This document shows, one piece after another, positions 48,207 through 57,450 of a DNA stretch of 64,000 bases. The translations under genes were made by a program, and so were the position numbers. Origin of the DNA: a virus. Within the stretch, counting starts at the first letter, position 1; every line of letters starts with the position of its first letter. The stretch is from positions 25,382 to 89,381 of IMG/VR virus record IMGVR_UViG_3300008113_000084; one strand, given 5' to 3'. Below the pieces are notes generated by a model. The model searched no databases. It saw only the letters and a program-made list of their open reading frames with translations, and was not told the DNA's origin.

Positions 48207-50042
48207 ATGGACTCCCCCGAAAACGACATCGTCAAAGGCCTAGTTCAGAAAGAAATGAGCAGGCTATCCGACAGCGAAAGAATGAACGTCTTTCTGGACA
48301 TCATCAAGCAGGGACGCATACCCAACTTCTCTCCACTTCTGCCTCTCGTCCTTACTCTGGACGGGAAGCCATATTCACTTGACAACCACTTCCAGTTCGA
48401 GACTTTGTTCTACGTCAGAATGCCGAAGAACACAGTGCTCAAAACTGGTAGACAGGTGGGCAAGTCTACAGTCGGCTCTGCTCACGGTGTCATAACTTGC
48501 ACCTCCATTCCGTACTTCCGCACTTTGTACATTACCCCGTTGTTCGAGCAGGTGCGGCGTCTGTCGAACAACTATGTGCGACCGTTCGTTGAACAGTCGC
48601 CTATACGTTCCCTGTGGTTGGGGAACAATACGGAAAACTCCGTTCTCCAGAGGTCTTTCCGTAACCATTCAATGATGCAGTTCAGTTTCGCATCACTGGA
48701 TGCAGACCGCGTTCGCGGTATCCGAGCAGACAGAATCGTTATCGACGAGGTTCAGGACATGAACCGCGACCTGTTGCCCGTCATCAAAGAGACCATGTCC
48801 GCTAGCAAATGGGCGCTGAGTTCGTTCTCTGGCACGCCAAAGACGCCCGAGAACACCATAGAAGGTTTGTGGCTGATGAGCTCGCAAGCCGAATGGTGCA
48901 TTCCGTGCCGGTCGTGCAAGAAGTTGAATGTCTCATCGATAAGACACGACTTGGAAAAGATGATCGGTCCATATAGCGACGACATCTGCGACACGAGACC
49001 AGGCACCGTCTGCGCCAAGTGCTCCAGGGTTATCTATCCTGGCGACGGTCGCTGGATTCACAGGTACCCCGAGCGTCGCTTCCAGTTTGCCGGTTACCAC
49101 GTTCCTCAGCCCATCATGCATATCCACTACGCCGACAGGGCGAAGTGGGGCGAGCTGCTGGCCAAGCGCGAGGGCTATGGCAACTACACGCCTGAGAAGT
49201 ACATGAATGAAGTCCTCGGCGAAAGTTGCGGCACGGGCGTTCAGCTGGTGTCGATGTACGAGTTGCAGGACGCCTGCACGCTCCAGCACGATAACGACTC
49301 GCGCAACCCGCGCAAGTGTCCCGTGGACTTCAAGAAGTACCGGCACACTATGCTCGCGGTTGACTGGGGTGGCGGCGGAGAAGAAGGCATCAGCCTGACC
49401 GTCGCCGTCGTTCTGGGAATCACCAACAACGGCACCATTGATGTGCTGTGGGGCAAACGCCTCATGACGCCGCACGACCATATCGAAGAAGCTAAACAGT
49501 GCCTGGAGTTTTACAACATATTCAAGTGCTCGTTCCTGGCGCACGATTACACGGGAGCGGGCGCTCTGCGTGAGACTTTTCTGTGCCAGGCTGGAGTGCC
49601 GTACAACCGGCTGATTCCCATCCAGTACGTGCGGGCTGCGACGGCCAAGATCATGTCGGTTGTCAAGCCTACGGCCAACAACCCACGTACCTACTACCGA
49701 GTGGACAAGACTCGCTCGCTGCTGACGGTCTGCGCGGCCATCAAGCTCAAGAAGATTCGGTTCTTCAAGTACGATTATCGCTCGACCGATGACCCAGGTC
49801 TGATTCACGACTTCCTGGCGTTAGTCGAGCAGAAGACCGAGACGCGCATCGGGTCGGACATCTACACCATCACGCGCAATCCGCAGCTGAGCGATGACTT
49901 CGCTCAAGCCGTTAACATCGGGGCGTGCGGCCTGTGGTACACGACTAACTCGTGGCCCAGCCTAAACACGCCCAACAAGTTCATTATTTCAGATGAGATG
50001 GAACGCCATCTTAACCCATCTACGACTTGGGAGGCTGAGTAG
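48207..50042 (+). CDS. Terminase large subunit
   Basis: 611 aa. ATPase: Walker A LKTGRQVGKST (about 75-85), Walker B RIVIDEVQDM (about 175), and a coupling motif near SFSGTPKT. A zinc-binding insert (CIPCRSC, CAKC) lies between. The nuclease begins with AVDWGGGGEEG (about 388) and ends with a C-terminal Asp (DDFAQAVN). It drives DNA packaging. An in-frame TTG lies five codons upstream, and no strong ribosome-binding site is seen for either start. Confidence 0.92.
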   Translation: MDSPENDIVKGLVQKEMSRLSDSERMNVFLDIIKQGRIPNFSPLLPLVLTLDGKPYSLDNHFQFETLFYVRMPKNTVLKTGRQVGKSTVGSAHGVITCTSIPYFRTLYITPLFEQVRRLSNNYVRPFVEQSPIRSLWLGNNTENSVLQRSFRNHSMMQFSFASLDADRVRGIRADRIVIDEVQDMNRDLLPVIKETMSASKWALSSFSGTPKTPENTIEGLWLMSSQAEWCIPCRSCKKLNVSSIRHDLEKMIGPYSDDICDTRPGTVCAKCSRVIYPGDGRWIHRYPERRFQFAGYHVPQPIMHIHYADRAKWGELLAKREGYGNYTPEKYMNEVLGESCGTGVQLVSMYELQDACTLQHDNDSRNPRKCPVDFKKYRHTMLAVDWGGGGEEGISLTVAVVLGITNNGTIDVLWGKRLMTPHDHIEEAKQCLEFYNIFKCSFLAHDYTGAGALRETFLCQAGVPYNRLIPIQYVRAATAKIMSVVKPTANNPRTYYRVDKTRSLLTVCAAIKLKKIRFFKYDYRSTDDPGLIHDFLALVEQKTETRIGSDIYTITRNPQLSDDFAQAVNIGACGLWYTTNSWPSLNTPNKFIISDEMERHLNPSTTWEAE

Positions 50043-50265
50043 CTTCCTTCTCGTCCTCAAGCTCAATCAGCCTGTCTATCAGCCACCTGGCTTTCTTCAG
50101 GTCGATCTTGCCGTTCTTCTTGGGCCAACGCCACATATATTTAAGAACGTTGCCCCACAGGAAACCCCTGAACTCATCCTCTGTCAAGGCATTGCGAATA
50201 GCCTCTATGCAGGTGACTCCCCTGTAGCCGTCGTAGTGGTCTGGATTCTCTGGGGGCTTAGGCAC
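50020..50265 (-). CDS. DUF3310 protein, 81 aa, GTG start
   Basis: The GTG at 50265 has AAGGAG eight bases upstream, better than the ATG 17 codons earlier. The core DHYDGYRGVTCIEAIRNALT, then RGFLWGNVLKYMWRW and KKARWLIDRL matches DUF3310, a small phage family sometimes labelled nucleotide kinase-like. The 3' end overlaps the terminase gene (plus strand) by 23 bases. Confidence 0.8.
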   Translation of the reverse strand: MPKPPENPDHYDGYRGVTCIEAIRNALTEDEFRGFLWGNVLKYMWRWPKKNGKIDLKKARWLIDRLIELEDEKEATQPPKS

Positions 50266-52945
50266 GCTTGGGTCTCCTTCTCTTGATGGGTCTGTTGGCT
50301 TCGATGTTCTGCACATACTCTACCACTTGCTCGTCCCACCATTCTCTGGAGACAATCCACCTGTCCGCTGGGCAGTGCTCAGGCAGAAACATGTCACGCA
50401 GGCGATCTCCGATTTCCAGGTGGTCTATGAACTTGAAGCCTATCTCCTGGTAGGTTTTGAGAATCTTAGCTTTGTCGATCAATACGTGTTTATCCTTGAG
50501 CCACACGTTGTTGACAAAGCTCAGGCCGCTACGCAACTCCTTGGCCTGCACCAGCTGTCGGCAAATGCCAGCCAGGCACTCCAGCATCGTCTCGGTCGAG
50601 TTATTGTCGTCGATGCTGATTCGCTCTTCGGCGGCATCGAGCGCAGTTGTGTTCTCGCAGCCGTTGACGCGCAGCCACTCCTTCATGCGTTCCAGCACGC
50701 TTAGTAACGTGTTCTCCCTGGGCGGCAGCTTCAGGCCGTGCGTCTGCAAAGCCCACAGAAGGAAGTGAGGTAGCATCTTGGGATAAGACGCTATGTTGTT
50801 CAGGCCGCGTAGTGAGGCGTCCAGATTCATGACCGTGTAGTTCTTCAGTAGACGCACCATGGCGACTTCCTGAGGTTTCAGCTCGATGAGGCAGTTTGGC
50901 TTGGCGTCTGCAACGAGCCAGACCTCGAACGAGTTTTTCAGCCTGCGCCTATGGTTCGAGGGCAGCAGCATAGGCCAGCGCCTGCTGGAGTCGCTAAACT
51001 TCTCGCCGTCCTCCTCGACTATGCCGAGCCAGCTGCATATCTTGTGGATTAGCTCCTCTGACTGCTTAGCTGTGGAGAAGAAACACGGCATCGGATTGAG
51101 GCCTATGGCAGGACCAAGCACGGCCCTGGCTGTGTAAGCTGCCAGCAGCCAGAACGTTGAGTTCATCGGCGCATCGTCGGTCACCGCCAGGAAGTCTGAC
51201 AGCGTCGGCTTGCTTAGATCGTCTGGAGGCAGGATATTCGATCCTGGCGCTACGGTCTTTTGCAGCACCGCCATCTCGTCAAGCACCAGCTCTCCGTCGA
51301 TGCTGATAGAAAAGCCTTTGAATCGGAACACCTGCTCAGAGCTGCTCCAGCCGAAGTTGTCTGACACATGCACAACCCTGGGCGTGTGAAAAGCCACAGC
51401 GATGTCGTACAGGAACCGGCTGAACCGCCTGTCAGTGTCCACGCCTGTGATGTTGTGCTCGACCAAAACGCCTTGAATGAAATCTATGCCTGAGTCCTTT
51501 AGCTCTTGGGCAAACTTGAAGAAGGAATAGCGCTTATCCTTGTATTGAACATATCCTGCTATTTTTTCTTTGCCTTCTCTATCGTTAAATATAGCCTGGA
51601 TTACCACTATCGCCGCAGAAACAATCGAGTGCTCCTGCATCAGCAACCAGCCTTCGCTGGTCTGGTAGAACTTCTCACCCATGACAGTGACGACACGCCT
51701 GTTGTGTTTGTCCAGGCTTTCCAGCGTCGAGTAAATCCTGGGGTAAACCCCAGACTGTATGTCCTGTAGGTCGCCGCTGGTGAACTCGATGTTGCCAACC
51801 GTGGCCTGCTGCTCAGGCAGGCGCACTGTGCCGAGCCAGTCCTCCAACACCTGCTTCCAGTCCTTAGAGCCAGACCGCACCGCGTCGAGCCAGACGCTGC
51901 TAGAGGTTCTAGCTAAAACAGTGTCGCTGCCGCCATCCACGTAAACACGCGACTTGGACGCCTTGATTGCTGGAAATGTCTCGATGCCCAGCTTGGGATT
52001 GCAAAGCGTGAACTTAAAGGGGAACAGCGCCTTGAGAAAGTCCAGCTGGCTCAGGTCAGCTATCGACACGACAGGAAGCAGGGGTTTACCCTCGCGCAGC
52101 TGCTTGGCGTGTAGCCGTATGGCAGCTTCCAGCGTGTCCAGCACCACCAGGTCCTCGTGGGCCGTGTGCTTGACAATCTGGTCGAAGAACGACAGGGATG
52201 CCGACTTCTGGTGTATCTTTCGGTGGTGCAGAACCTTGTTGGCGTAAACCAGCTTGCCTTCGTGCAGGCTGATAAACTTGAACTCCCTAATGCGTCCAGG
52301 CAGGTCGAAGAACGGCACTACCACAACCTTTTGCCAATGCTTTCCGACAAACGTTCGGTATTCGCCCGAGTGTCGCTTGTACTCGGTCGGGTCTTCCTCT
52401 TCGTGCATCTTGGGAGGAGCCGTGGCAGCTTCCGCGTCCTCTTTGGTTGCGAAGCCGATGAGCCTGCCCATGCCTCGCTGCCAGGAGGCTGCGTCTTTGG
52501 GAGTGGCGATACCCAGCTTTTCGCAGATGGCCCGTATATCTGCTGATGTGAATATCAGATCGCTGGTTCTGCACTTTTCCCAGAACGCATTGTGCTTGAG
52601 CTGCGCTTTGTAGCACTTATATTGATATATGTCTAAAGCAGCTGTAAAGTAAAAGTACGGCTCAATCAGATCGACAGCCTTCAGATTGAAGGCAGTCTTT
52701 CTTATATCCTCGTTCATTTTTTTAGCGACCAGCATGATAGGATCGCCAGCTGCTTTACAATTATTGCAGTGGAACCACACGCTGCTGTAGAATGGATCAG
52801 GGTAAAGGGTGTTTGTTTTAACACCCCCACAGAATGGGCAGTCGATCAACGCTGGTAAGGCATTAACGTTTTCGGCAAAACCGAAACGTCTAATAAGCGG
52901 TTCCCACTTGACCAGTTCAAGCAAAGGCGAGGTGGCTCTAATCAT
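50258..52945 (-). CDS. Large primase-like protein with zinc finger, 895 aa
   Basis: N-terminal zinc ribbon CPFC-x(20)-CNNC (about 36-63) similar to primase CHC2 fingers. The remaining 800 residues are less clear; about 530-660 (FGWSSSEQVFRFKGFSISID, LLAAYTARAVLGPAIG) recall DUF927-type phage replication proteins, but the P-loop is missing (TAKQSEELI in its place). It is distinct from the DnaG-like primase at 18.7 kb. Divergent from the long plus-strand gene; their start codons overlap (CATG). Confidence 0.6.
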   Translation of the reverse strand: MIRATSPLLELVKWEPLIRRFGFAENVNALPALIDCPFCGGVKTNTLYPDPFYSSVWFHCNNCKAAGDPIMLVAKKMNEDIRKTAFNLKAVDLIEPYFYFTAALDIYQYKCYKAQLKHNAFWEKCRTSDLIFTSADIRAICEKLGIATPKDAASWQRGMGRLIGFATKEDAEAATAPPKMHEEEDPTEYKRHSGEYRTFVGKHWQKVVVVPFFDLPGRIREFKFISLHEGKLVYANKVLHHRKIHQKSASLSFFDQIVKHTAHEDLVVLDTLEAAIRLHAKQLREGKPLLPVVSIADLSQLDFLKALFPFKFTLCNPKLGIETFPAIKASKSRVYVDGGSDTVLARTSSSVWLDAVRSGSKDWKQVLEDWLGTVRLPEQQATVGNIEFTSGDLQDIQSGVYPRIYSTLESLDKHNRRVVTVMGEKFYQTSEGWLLMQEHSIVSAAIVVIQAIFNDREGKEKIAGYVQYKDKRYSFFKFAQELKDSGIDFIQGVLVEHNITGVDTDRRFSRFLYDIAVAFHTPRVVHVSDNFGWSSSEQVFRFKGFSISIDGELVLDEMAVLQKTVAPGSNILPPDDLSKPTLSDFLAVTDDAPMNSTFWLLAAYTARAVLGPAIGLNPMPCFFSTAKQSEELIHKICSWLGIVEEDGEKFSDSSRRWPMLLPSNHRRRLKNSFEVWLVADAKPNCLIELKPQEVAMVRLLKNYTVMNLDASLRGLNNIASYPKMLPHFLLWALQTHGLKLPPRENTLLSVLERMKEWLRVNGCENTTALDAAEERISIDDNNSTETMLECLAGICRQLVQAKELRSGLSFVNNVWLKDKHVLIDKAKILKTYQEIGFKFIDHLEIGDRLRDMFLPEHCPADRWIVSREWWDEQVVEYVQNIEANRPIKRRRPKRA

Positions 52946-54113
52946 GAGTAATATCCGTTTCGACCAGCAGGGTGATGCTAACGGCCAAACCCTACACAGG
53001 CTGGTTAAGCTTTACGGAGCGCCTGAGTTTGTTAAGGCTGCTTCTTCGACTGCCATCAATTACGTGGCGGAAGAAAGAAATCCGACAGCTTTCGCCGACC
53101 CCACCACCCTTTCGTTTCCGTGTCACACGGCTCCAGCCACCTACGTCTCCATGATGTACTTGCTGGATAACGAAGGAAGCCTCGGTAAAAAAGCTTCCCA
53201 CATTCGTGAGCGTATTGTCAAGGCAGCTAGCTTTTTCGGTATCAAGAAGCATGTTGATAACCTGCTTGAAAAACACGCTGCCATGAACTCCGATAACCTC
53301 GATACCCTTCCAGACGAGAAGTTCGCTTTTGTTGTCGCATACGACAATGGCACCAAAGAGCGCCATATGCCTCTGCGCAACTCTGGCGAAGTCAAAGCTG
53401 CCAGCGAGTATCTGCAAAAATACCGCGACGACTTTGTTTACTCGGATCGCGTCAAGATTGCCCAGAAAATTCTGAAGGTTGGCATGTCAGAAAGCCTGTC
53501 CGAGTCTGACAAGACCTACCTGTACAAGCAGGCTGGGGCTGCGCTGGGTAGCGCCAAGAACGCCGCCGAGCTGCTGTACAAGCGGGCTGTTGTGCTGCGC
53601 CGACTGGGTCGCGACCTGGATGTCCAGAAGACTTTGGCCAAGACAGCCGAAGCTTTGCTGGTCAACAAAGAGTACGCCCACGACATGGGCAGCATGACCA
53701 AGATCGCCAGTCTTATCGATAAGATTGACCGCGAGTACAGGCTTCAGCGCATTACCTCCATCGGCAAGCCTGAAGACCTGTTCCAGTTCACGGTCAAGCA
53801 AGCTAGCGACTTTGATAGCGACAGCGTCCAGCTGACCACAGGCAGCTTCTACAAGAAGTCCGACCTGGAAGCCCTGCCCGTGGACGGGCTCAGGGACATC
53901 CTTGGGTCGGAGTTTGTGGACAGGGTTTCTGCTGGCGGTCTGATGCTGGACACCGAGAAGCTTGCCGAAGAGCTGCGCACGCTGCCTCGCGGAGACGCCC
54001 GTATGTTTGAGCGTCTGGCTGAAGCCGCCAACGTCAAGCCCTTCGGAAAGGAAGCGTCTGTCAAGAAGGACGTGCTGCTGAAAATGGCCGAGGCTTACAG
54101 GGCTGCGAAGTAA
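52944..54113 (+). CDS. Hypothetical protein, 389 aa
   Basis: Plus-strand gene; GAGGTGG precedes the ATG. Mostly helical, Lys- and Ala-rich, with an extended N-terminal half and helical repeats in the centre. Like the terminase it is on the opposite strand from most genes, so it may be a virion or packaging-related protein. No family recognised. The 3' end overlaps a minus-strand gene by 53 bases. Confidence 0.55.
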   Translation: MSNIRFDQQGDANGQTLHRLVKLYGAPEFVKAASSTAINYVAEERNPTAFADPTTLSFPCHTAPATYVSMMYLLDNEGSLGKKASHIRERIVKAASFFGIKKHVDNLLEKHAAMNSDNLDTLPDEKFAFVVAYDNGTKERHMPLRNSGEVKAASEYLQKYRDDFVYSDRVKIAQKILKVGMSESLSESDKTYLYKQAGAALGSAKNAAELLYKRAVVLRRLGRDLDVQKTLAKTAEALLVNKEYAHDMGSMTKIASLIDKIDREYRLQRITSIGKPEDLFQFTVKQASDFDSDSVQLTTGSFYKKSDLEALPVDGLRDILGSEFVDRVSAGGLMLDTEKLAEELRTLPRGDARMFERLAEAANVKPFGKEASVKKDVLLKMAEAYRAAK

Positions 54114-54339
54114 GCCTGTCTTCCTCGACCTGCTCCTGAATCTCGTCAATCATCTGAACCACGCCCTCCAAAAGATGGGCGTGGCTTCTTTTTAGAATCT
54201 CGGACAATGACAGCAGCAGCTTCTTCTGGTCGTGCAGCTTGTTCAAGTCGATATACAAGCTGACGAACACGTCATCAGACTTTCTCTTTGACTCGTCCCT
54301 TACTGGGGTCGAAACTGAAACGATACTTGTCTCCGTCAT
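54061..54339 (-). CDS. Hypothetical helical protein, 92 aa
   Basis: Helical with a segment KKLLLSLSEILKRSHAHLLE. Overlaps the end of the GNAT gene upstream by 65 bases and the facing plus-strand gene by 53. The ribosome-binding site (GAGG, ten bases before) is modest. Coding status is likely but not certain. Confidence 0.45.
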   Translation of the reverse strand: MTETSIVSVSTPVRDESKRKSDDVFVSLYIDLNKLHDQKKLLLSLSEILKRSHAHLLEGVVQMIDEIQEQVEEDRLTSQPCKPRPFSAARPS

Positions 54340-54745
54340 CCTTATCGTTCCTCACTAGCTGTGCTTTGAAACCCATGGAAGCAAACAGCTTCTGTGCCGC
54401 TGTGTTGTTCTCAGACACGTCAGCCAGGATGAGTTTCTTAGTGTCTGGATAGCTTTCTATAATCCAGTTTAGCAAAGATTTAGCCGCACCCTGGCGGCGG
54501 TCATTTTCATGCACAGCGACGTGCTTAATCTTGATTTCCTTGTCGTTGTGCCGGTACAGTGTGTAGCCGATGATGCTGCCTTCGTCGTCCTCGACTACGA
54601 CAGCCGCATGGTCGCGTGGCCCGCCTGGAAGGCAACGCTTCAGCAAGCCTAGCGTTTTCATCGGGCTTCTTTTTAGCACTGTCACAGCCAGGCTTACCAC
54701 AGCCTCGAAATCCTGCGGGCTAATCTGCATCCACCTGGCTTTCAT
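54275..54745 (-). CDS. GNAT-family N-acetyltransferase
   Basis: 156 aa from the ATG at 54745 (AGGAG upstream). The acetyl-CoA-binding motif appears as HVAVHENDRRQGAAKSLLNWI (R/Q-x-x-G-x-A), followed by ENNTAAQKLFASMGFK. Transfers acetyl groups to a small molecule or protein; the substrate is unknown. Phage acetyltransferases may modify host proteins or DNA bases. Confidence 0.85.
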   Translation of the reverse strand: MKARWMQISPQDFEAVVSLAVTVLKRSPMKTLGLLKRCLPGGPRDHAAVVVEDDEGSIIGYTLYRHNDKEIKIKHVAVHENDRRQGAAKSLLNWIIESYPDTKKLILADVSENNTAAQKLFASMGFKAQLVRNDKDDGDKYRFSFDPSKGRVKEKV

Positions 54746-54746
54746 G

Positions 54747-55007
54747 TCAGTTGCTCCTGAAGTTAAAATAGAATCGCGGCGAATGGGTGAATTCAAGAAC
54801 TCCAACCACGCCATCTATTTTACGTTCTACCGTTACAGTAGGCGCGTGAAAAGCCTTGAAGTTGAACTTTTCAGTAGCCTCAGCCGTGGTAAACACGTTG
54901 TCTTTACCGTGCAGGTCTTCCAGTGTCTTTCGCAGCTCTTCAGCCGACTGCGCCTGGGACACAAGTAATCTGGAAGAAGCTGAGTCGTAGTTGCGGATCG
55001 ATACCAT
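54747..55007 (-). CDS. Hypothetical protein, 86 aa
   Basis: The ATG at 55007 overlaps the stop of the upstream gene (TAATG). Beta-rich small protein with a basic N-terminal half. Function unknown. Confidence 0.55.
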   Translation of the reverse strand: MVSIRNYDSASSRLLVSQAQSAEELRKTLEDLHGKDNVFTTAEATEKFNFKAFHAPTVTVERKIDGVVGVLEFTHSPRFYFNFRSN

Positions 55008-55252
55008 TACTTGTCTCCAAACTTGTTGTCCCACAACCAGTTCTTCTCTGCGTCGAGTGCCTCTTCGCGCAGGTTGAAAGGGCCAAGAATAGGACCGCCG
55101 ACCCGTGTTAGGTCGGCGGTCCATCCGCCCTTTCCGTCAGGTTCGACGTCAGATGCCCTTTTGACTTCTGTCTTTCCCTGCTCCATGAGGCTCTTCAGGG
55201 AATCGTCGTAGAGCATCTTCAGAGAACCGTCAGGTCGGACTTCAATAAGCAT
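55007..55252 (-). CDS. Conserved small phage protein, 81 aa
   Basis: MLIEVRPDGSLKMLYDD, GKTEVKRASDVEP, GGWTADLTRVGGPILGPF and EEALDAEKNWLW match a small, widely spread phage family of unknown function that I have seen in unrelated phages. The core is a beta sheet. Coupled to the next gene by a TAATG overlap. Confidence 0.7.
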   Translation of the reverse strand: MLIEVRPDGSLKMLYDDSLKSLMEQGKTEVKRASDVEPDGKGGWTADLTRVGGPILGPFNLREEALDAEKNWLWDNKFGDK

Positions 55253-55259
55253 CGCTACC

Positions 55260-55829
55260 TCACAGACGGGTTTGAATGCGCTGGTCCTGGGGCTTGTTGT
55301 AGAACTCTGGCTTGTAGGTTTGCTCGGTGGTCTTGCCGAGCGCCTCCTCCAAACCCTTGGTCAGATTGGTGCAACTGCCGCCAGAGCCGCCTTCCACCTC
55401 AACCTTGGTGTCGCCAGTCGGGCTGATCGTCACGATAATTTCTGCTGCCATTTTCTTTATCCTTATGCTGAGTCGCTCGTTGTTGACGTAAACACTGTAC
55501 GAGTAGTCCAAGTCACCGCTTAGATATTCTAGTGTTCGCAGGGCAATCGCTTGTCTAAGCGACGCCCCACACGGCCCTATAGCTGCGTACAGGGCCGTTC
55601 CGAAAGTCTCCTGCCATACAAGCTCAAGAGACTGATTGTTCTCGAATACGCCAATGGTGGGGGTCGAGGGGGCGTGGAAGCGTTCCACTCGCGGGACCAG
55701 AACGCCTCGACTACGCCCCCTCGGCTTGTAACCCGTCAACGGCCATGCCCTGACTTCCTTGTGGGTCAGGTAGCAGTCTGTGCAGACAGCTGACAAAACC
55801 CGCTCACTGGCTATGACCGTGACCAACAC
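55260..55829 (-). CDS. Possible fusion with C-terminal DUF2997 domain, 189 aa
   Basis: The last 63 codons (from an ATG at 55451 with AAGGA upstream) form a DUF2997 protein: EIIVTISPTGDTKVEVEGGS, GGSCTNLTKGLEEALG. The upstream 126 codons are open in the same frame (CTDC, SLELVWQETFG, YSYSVYVNN) but their start is unclear; GTG at 55829 has no ribosome-binding site. So either it is a fusion, or the DUF2997 part is made alone. Its gene follows the DUF1257 gene by one base. Confidence 0.55.
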   Translation of the reverse strand: MLVTVIASERVLSAVCTDCYLTHKEVRAWPLTGYKPRGRSRGVLVPRVERFHAPSTPTIGVFENNQSLELVWQETFGTALYAAIGPCGASLRQAIALRTLEYLSGDLDYSYSVYVNNERLSIRIKKMAAEIIVTISPTGDTKVEVEGGSGGSCTNLTKGLEEALGKTTEQTYKPEFYNKPQDQRIQTRL

Positions 55830-55830
55830 G

Positions 55831-56199
55831 TTAGCGGCCCAGACGCATCTGGATAGTGCCGTCCGTGTTCAGGCTGCGATGCAGGACTCGGTAGCCCTGG
55901 CGCTGCGCGTGCTCCACGGCTACGTTCTCCGCATACTTTTGACGGAAAGCGTCAAAAGCTTTTTGCTCCCCCCACTGGCCGTTGTAGTTATCAAGCATCG
56001 CCGAGCCGTCTTTCATAACGGCCACGGGATACTGCCAGCCCTTAGGCCTGAAAGCGAACTCGCATTGCAGGTTCTTGTGCTCGCTCTGAAACAGGCTGAC
56101 CTTCTTGACATCCATGAACTCGTAGCCGAGTTCCTCGCAAGTCTTCTTGGCGATCTCGCGGTCGGAAATCTGGGTCTGGATTGTGGCGGTGTGAGACAT
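55831..56199 (-). CDS. DUF1257 (Ycf35-like) protein
   Basis: 122 aa from the ATG at 56199 with AAGGA upstream. MSHTATIQTQISDREIAKKT, then WQYPVAVMKDGSAMLDNYNG, FDAFRQKYAENVAVEHAQRQ and GTIQMRLGR follow the DUF1257 pattern. In cyanobacteria and planctomycetes DUF1257 and DUF2997 genes are next to Ycf46 AAA+ genes, as here. Function unknown. Confidence 0.75.
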   Translation of the reverse strand: MSHTATIQTQISDREIAKKTCEELGYEFMDVKKVSLFQSEHKNLQCEFAFRPKGWQYPVAVMKDGSAMLDNYNGQWGEQKAFDAFRQKYAENVAVEHAQRQGYRVLHRSLNTDGTIQMRLGR

Positions 56200-56253
56200 G
56201 GGAATCCTTCTTCCTTGTAAAGTGTTAACGCTAAGACAAAACAAAAACCAAAA

Positions 56254-57426
56254 TCACAGGTCCAACCCACGCATGAACTGACCGAAGACAGCACTGTGCG
56301 TCTCCTCTGAAGTCAGGTCCTCGCGGATGTTCTTGAAGTGACCTGCCAGCTCTCGGCTGGCAGTCTCGGAGCTGTTGATATCTTTCGTATCGACAGCTCC
56401 GATGATGGCAGCGGCATTGCGCAGGCGCTGCTTCAGGTCGTTAGGAGCCATGAACGAGAAACCTTGCAGCTTCTCGAACGAGGCGCGCAGGCTGTTGAGC
56501 GTGTTGCTCTTCAGCGAGGACCCACGAGCCAGTATACCTTCAATGTTCGCCAAAGACTCGGCGAACTCCTTCAGGGGTTCCTGGATCATGGTCTTGATGG
56601 CGTCGGCAACAGCCTGGCTGGTCTGCTGCTGCGCCTCGACAAGCCACGCCTCCGAGGCGCTCTCGCTCAGGGCCGTGCCTGGGTCGGAAGCGGCCTCGTT
56701 GACCACGCCAAGAATCTCGGACAGGTGAGCCCGAAGCGTCGCCTCATCGGCGCTGCCTCGGAAGGTCTTTACAAACCCCTCCTCCAGCCTTTCCTGAAAG
56801 TTGGCAGGTAGCCCAGCCCCCAGAGGAAAACGGATTGAGGATACAGTGTGAGCTGCAACGAAGCTCTCACCATTCGGAAGGTACTGGCGGAGCGCCTCGT
56901 ACTCGAAGGGGTACTCGGATTGGATTTTGGCGACGTGTGCCTCCCAGAGGGGACGCAGTTCAATAGCCTTATCTCGGTACTCACCTCGAATCTCTCCGAG
57001 TCGAGTAAATGCCTTCTGTGCTGGAGAACTTCCATGCCTGTCCCTCGCAATCGGAATTAGATAAGCCCCTCCGATAAAGGGCGTCCCGTAGGAGTACGGT
57101 ACTTGTCGGGCATGACCAGCAATGCGGCCAAGAGGATTCTTGATGTTGTTTGGAACAACCTTGAAGCGAGCGCCAGCCAGGAACTCTGGGGCGATCTCGT
57201 GCTCGCCCACGGCAACCGTGGCGTTCTTCACCAATCGCTCGTAGCCGACGGCGCTGACACTGACCTTCAGGGCCAGGCAGTTCTTGGCCAGAGTGCGCAG
57301 CATAACGTCGCTGCGTGCGCTGCTGAGCTGGGAGATGTCCAGCTCGGGCACGTTGACCGGAGGTGCCTCAGCGACAGGCTCGGTCTGGGAAATGATGGCA
57401 ATATCAGTCGTTGTCTCTGTGCTCAT
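56254..57426 (-). CDS. Hypothetical protein, 390 aa
   Basis: GAGG-type site before the ATG. N-terminal Pro/Val-rich disorder (about 1-35), a globular middle and a long helical C-terminal part (about 220-380). Between the AAA+ gene and the DUF1257 gene, so it probably belongs to the same module. It has a general likeness to DUF3150-type phage proteins, but I cannot confirm this. Confidence 0.55.
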   Translation of the reverse strand: MSTETTTDIAIISQTEPVAEAPPVNVPELDISQLSSARSDVMLRTLAKNCLALKVSVSAVGYERLVKNATVAVGEHEIAPEFLAGARFKVVPNNIKNPLGRIAGHARQVPYSYGTPFIGGAYLIPIARDRHGSSPAQKAFTRLGEIRGEYRDKAIELRPLWEAHVAKIQSEYPFEYEALRQYLPNGESFVAAHTVSSIRFPLGAGLPANFQERLEEGFVKTFRGSADEATLRAHLSEILGVVNEAASDPGTALSESASEAWLVEAQQQTSQAVADAIKTMIQEPLKEFAESLANIEGILARGSSLKSNTLNSLRASFEKLQGFSFMAPNDLKQRLRNAAAIIGAVDTKDINSSETASRELAGHFKNIREDLTSEETHSAVFGQFMRGLDL

Positions 57427-57450
57427 GTCTACCCCTAAATATCCCCTTCC

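Noticed and set aside
48933-49808. Long open frame opposite the terminase gene
   Set aside because: The terminase has Walker A, Walker B and nuclease motifs; the complement is an artefact of G/C-rich codon use.
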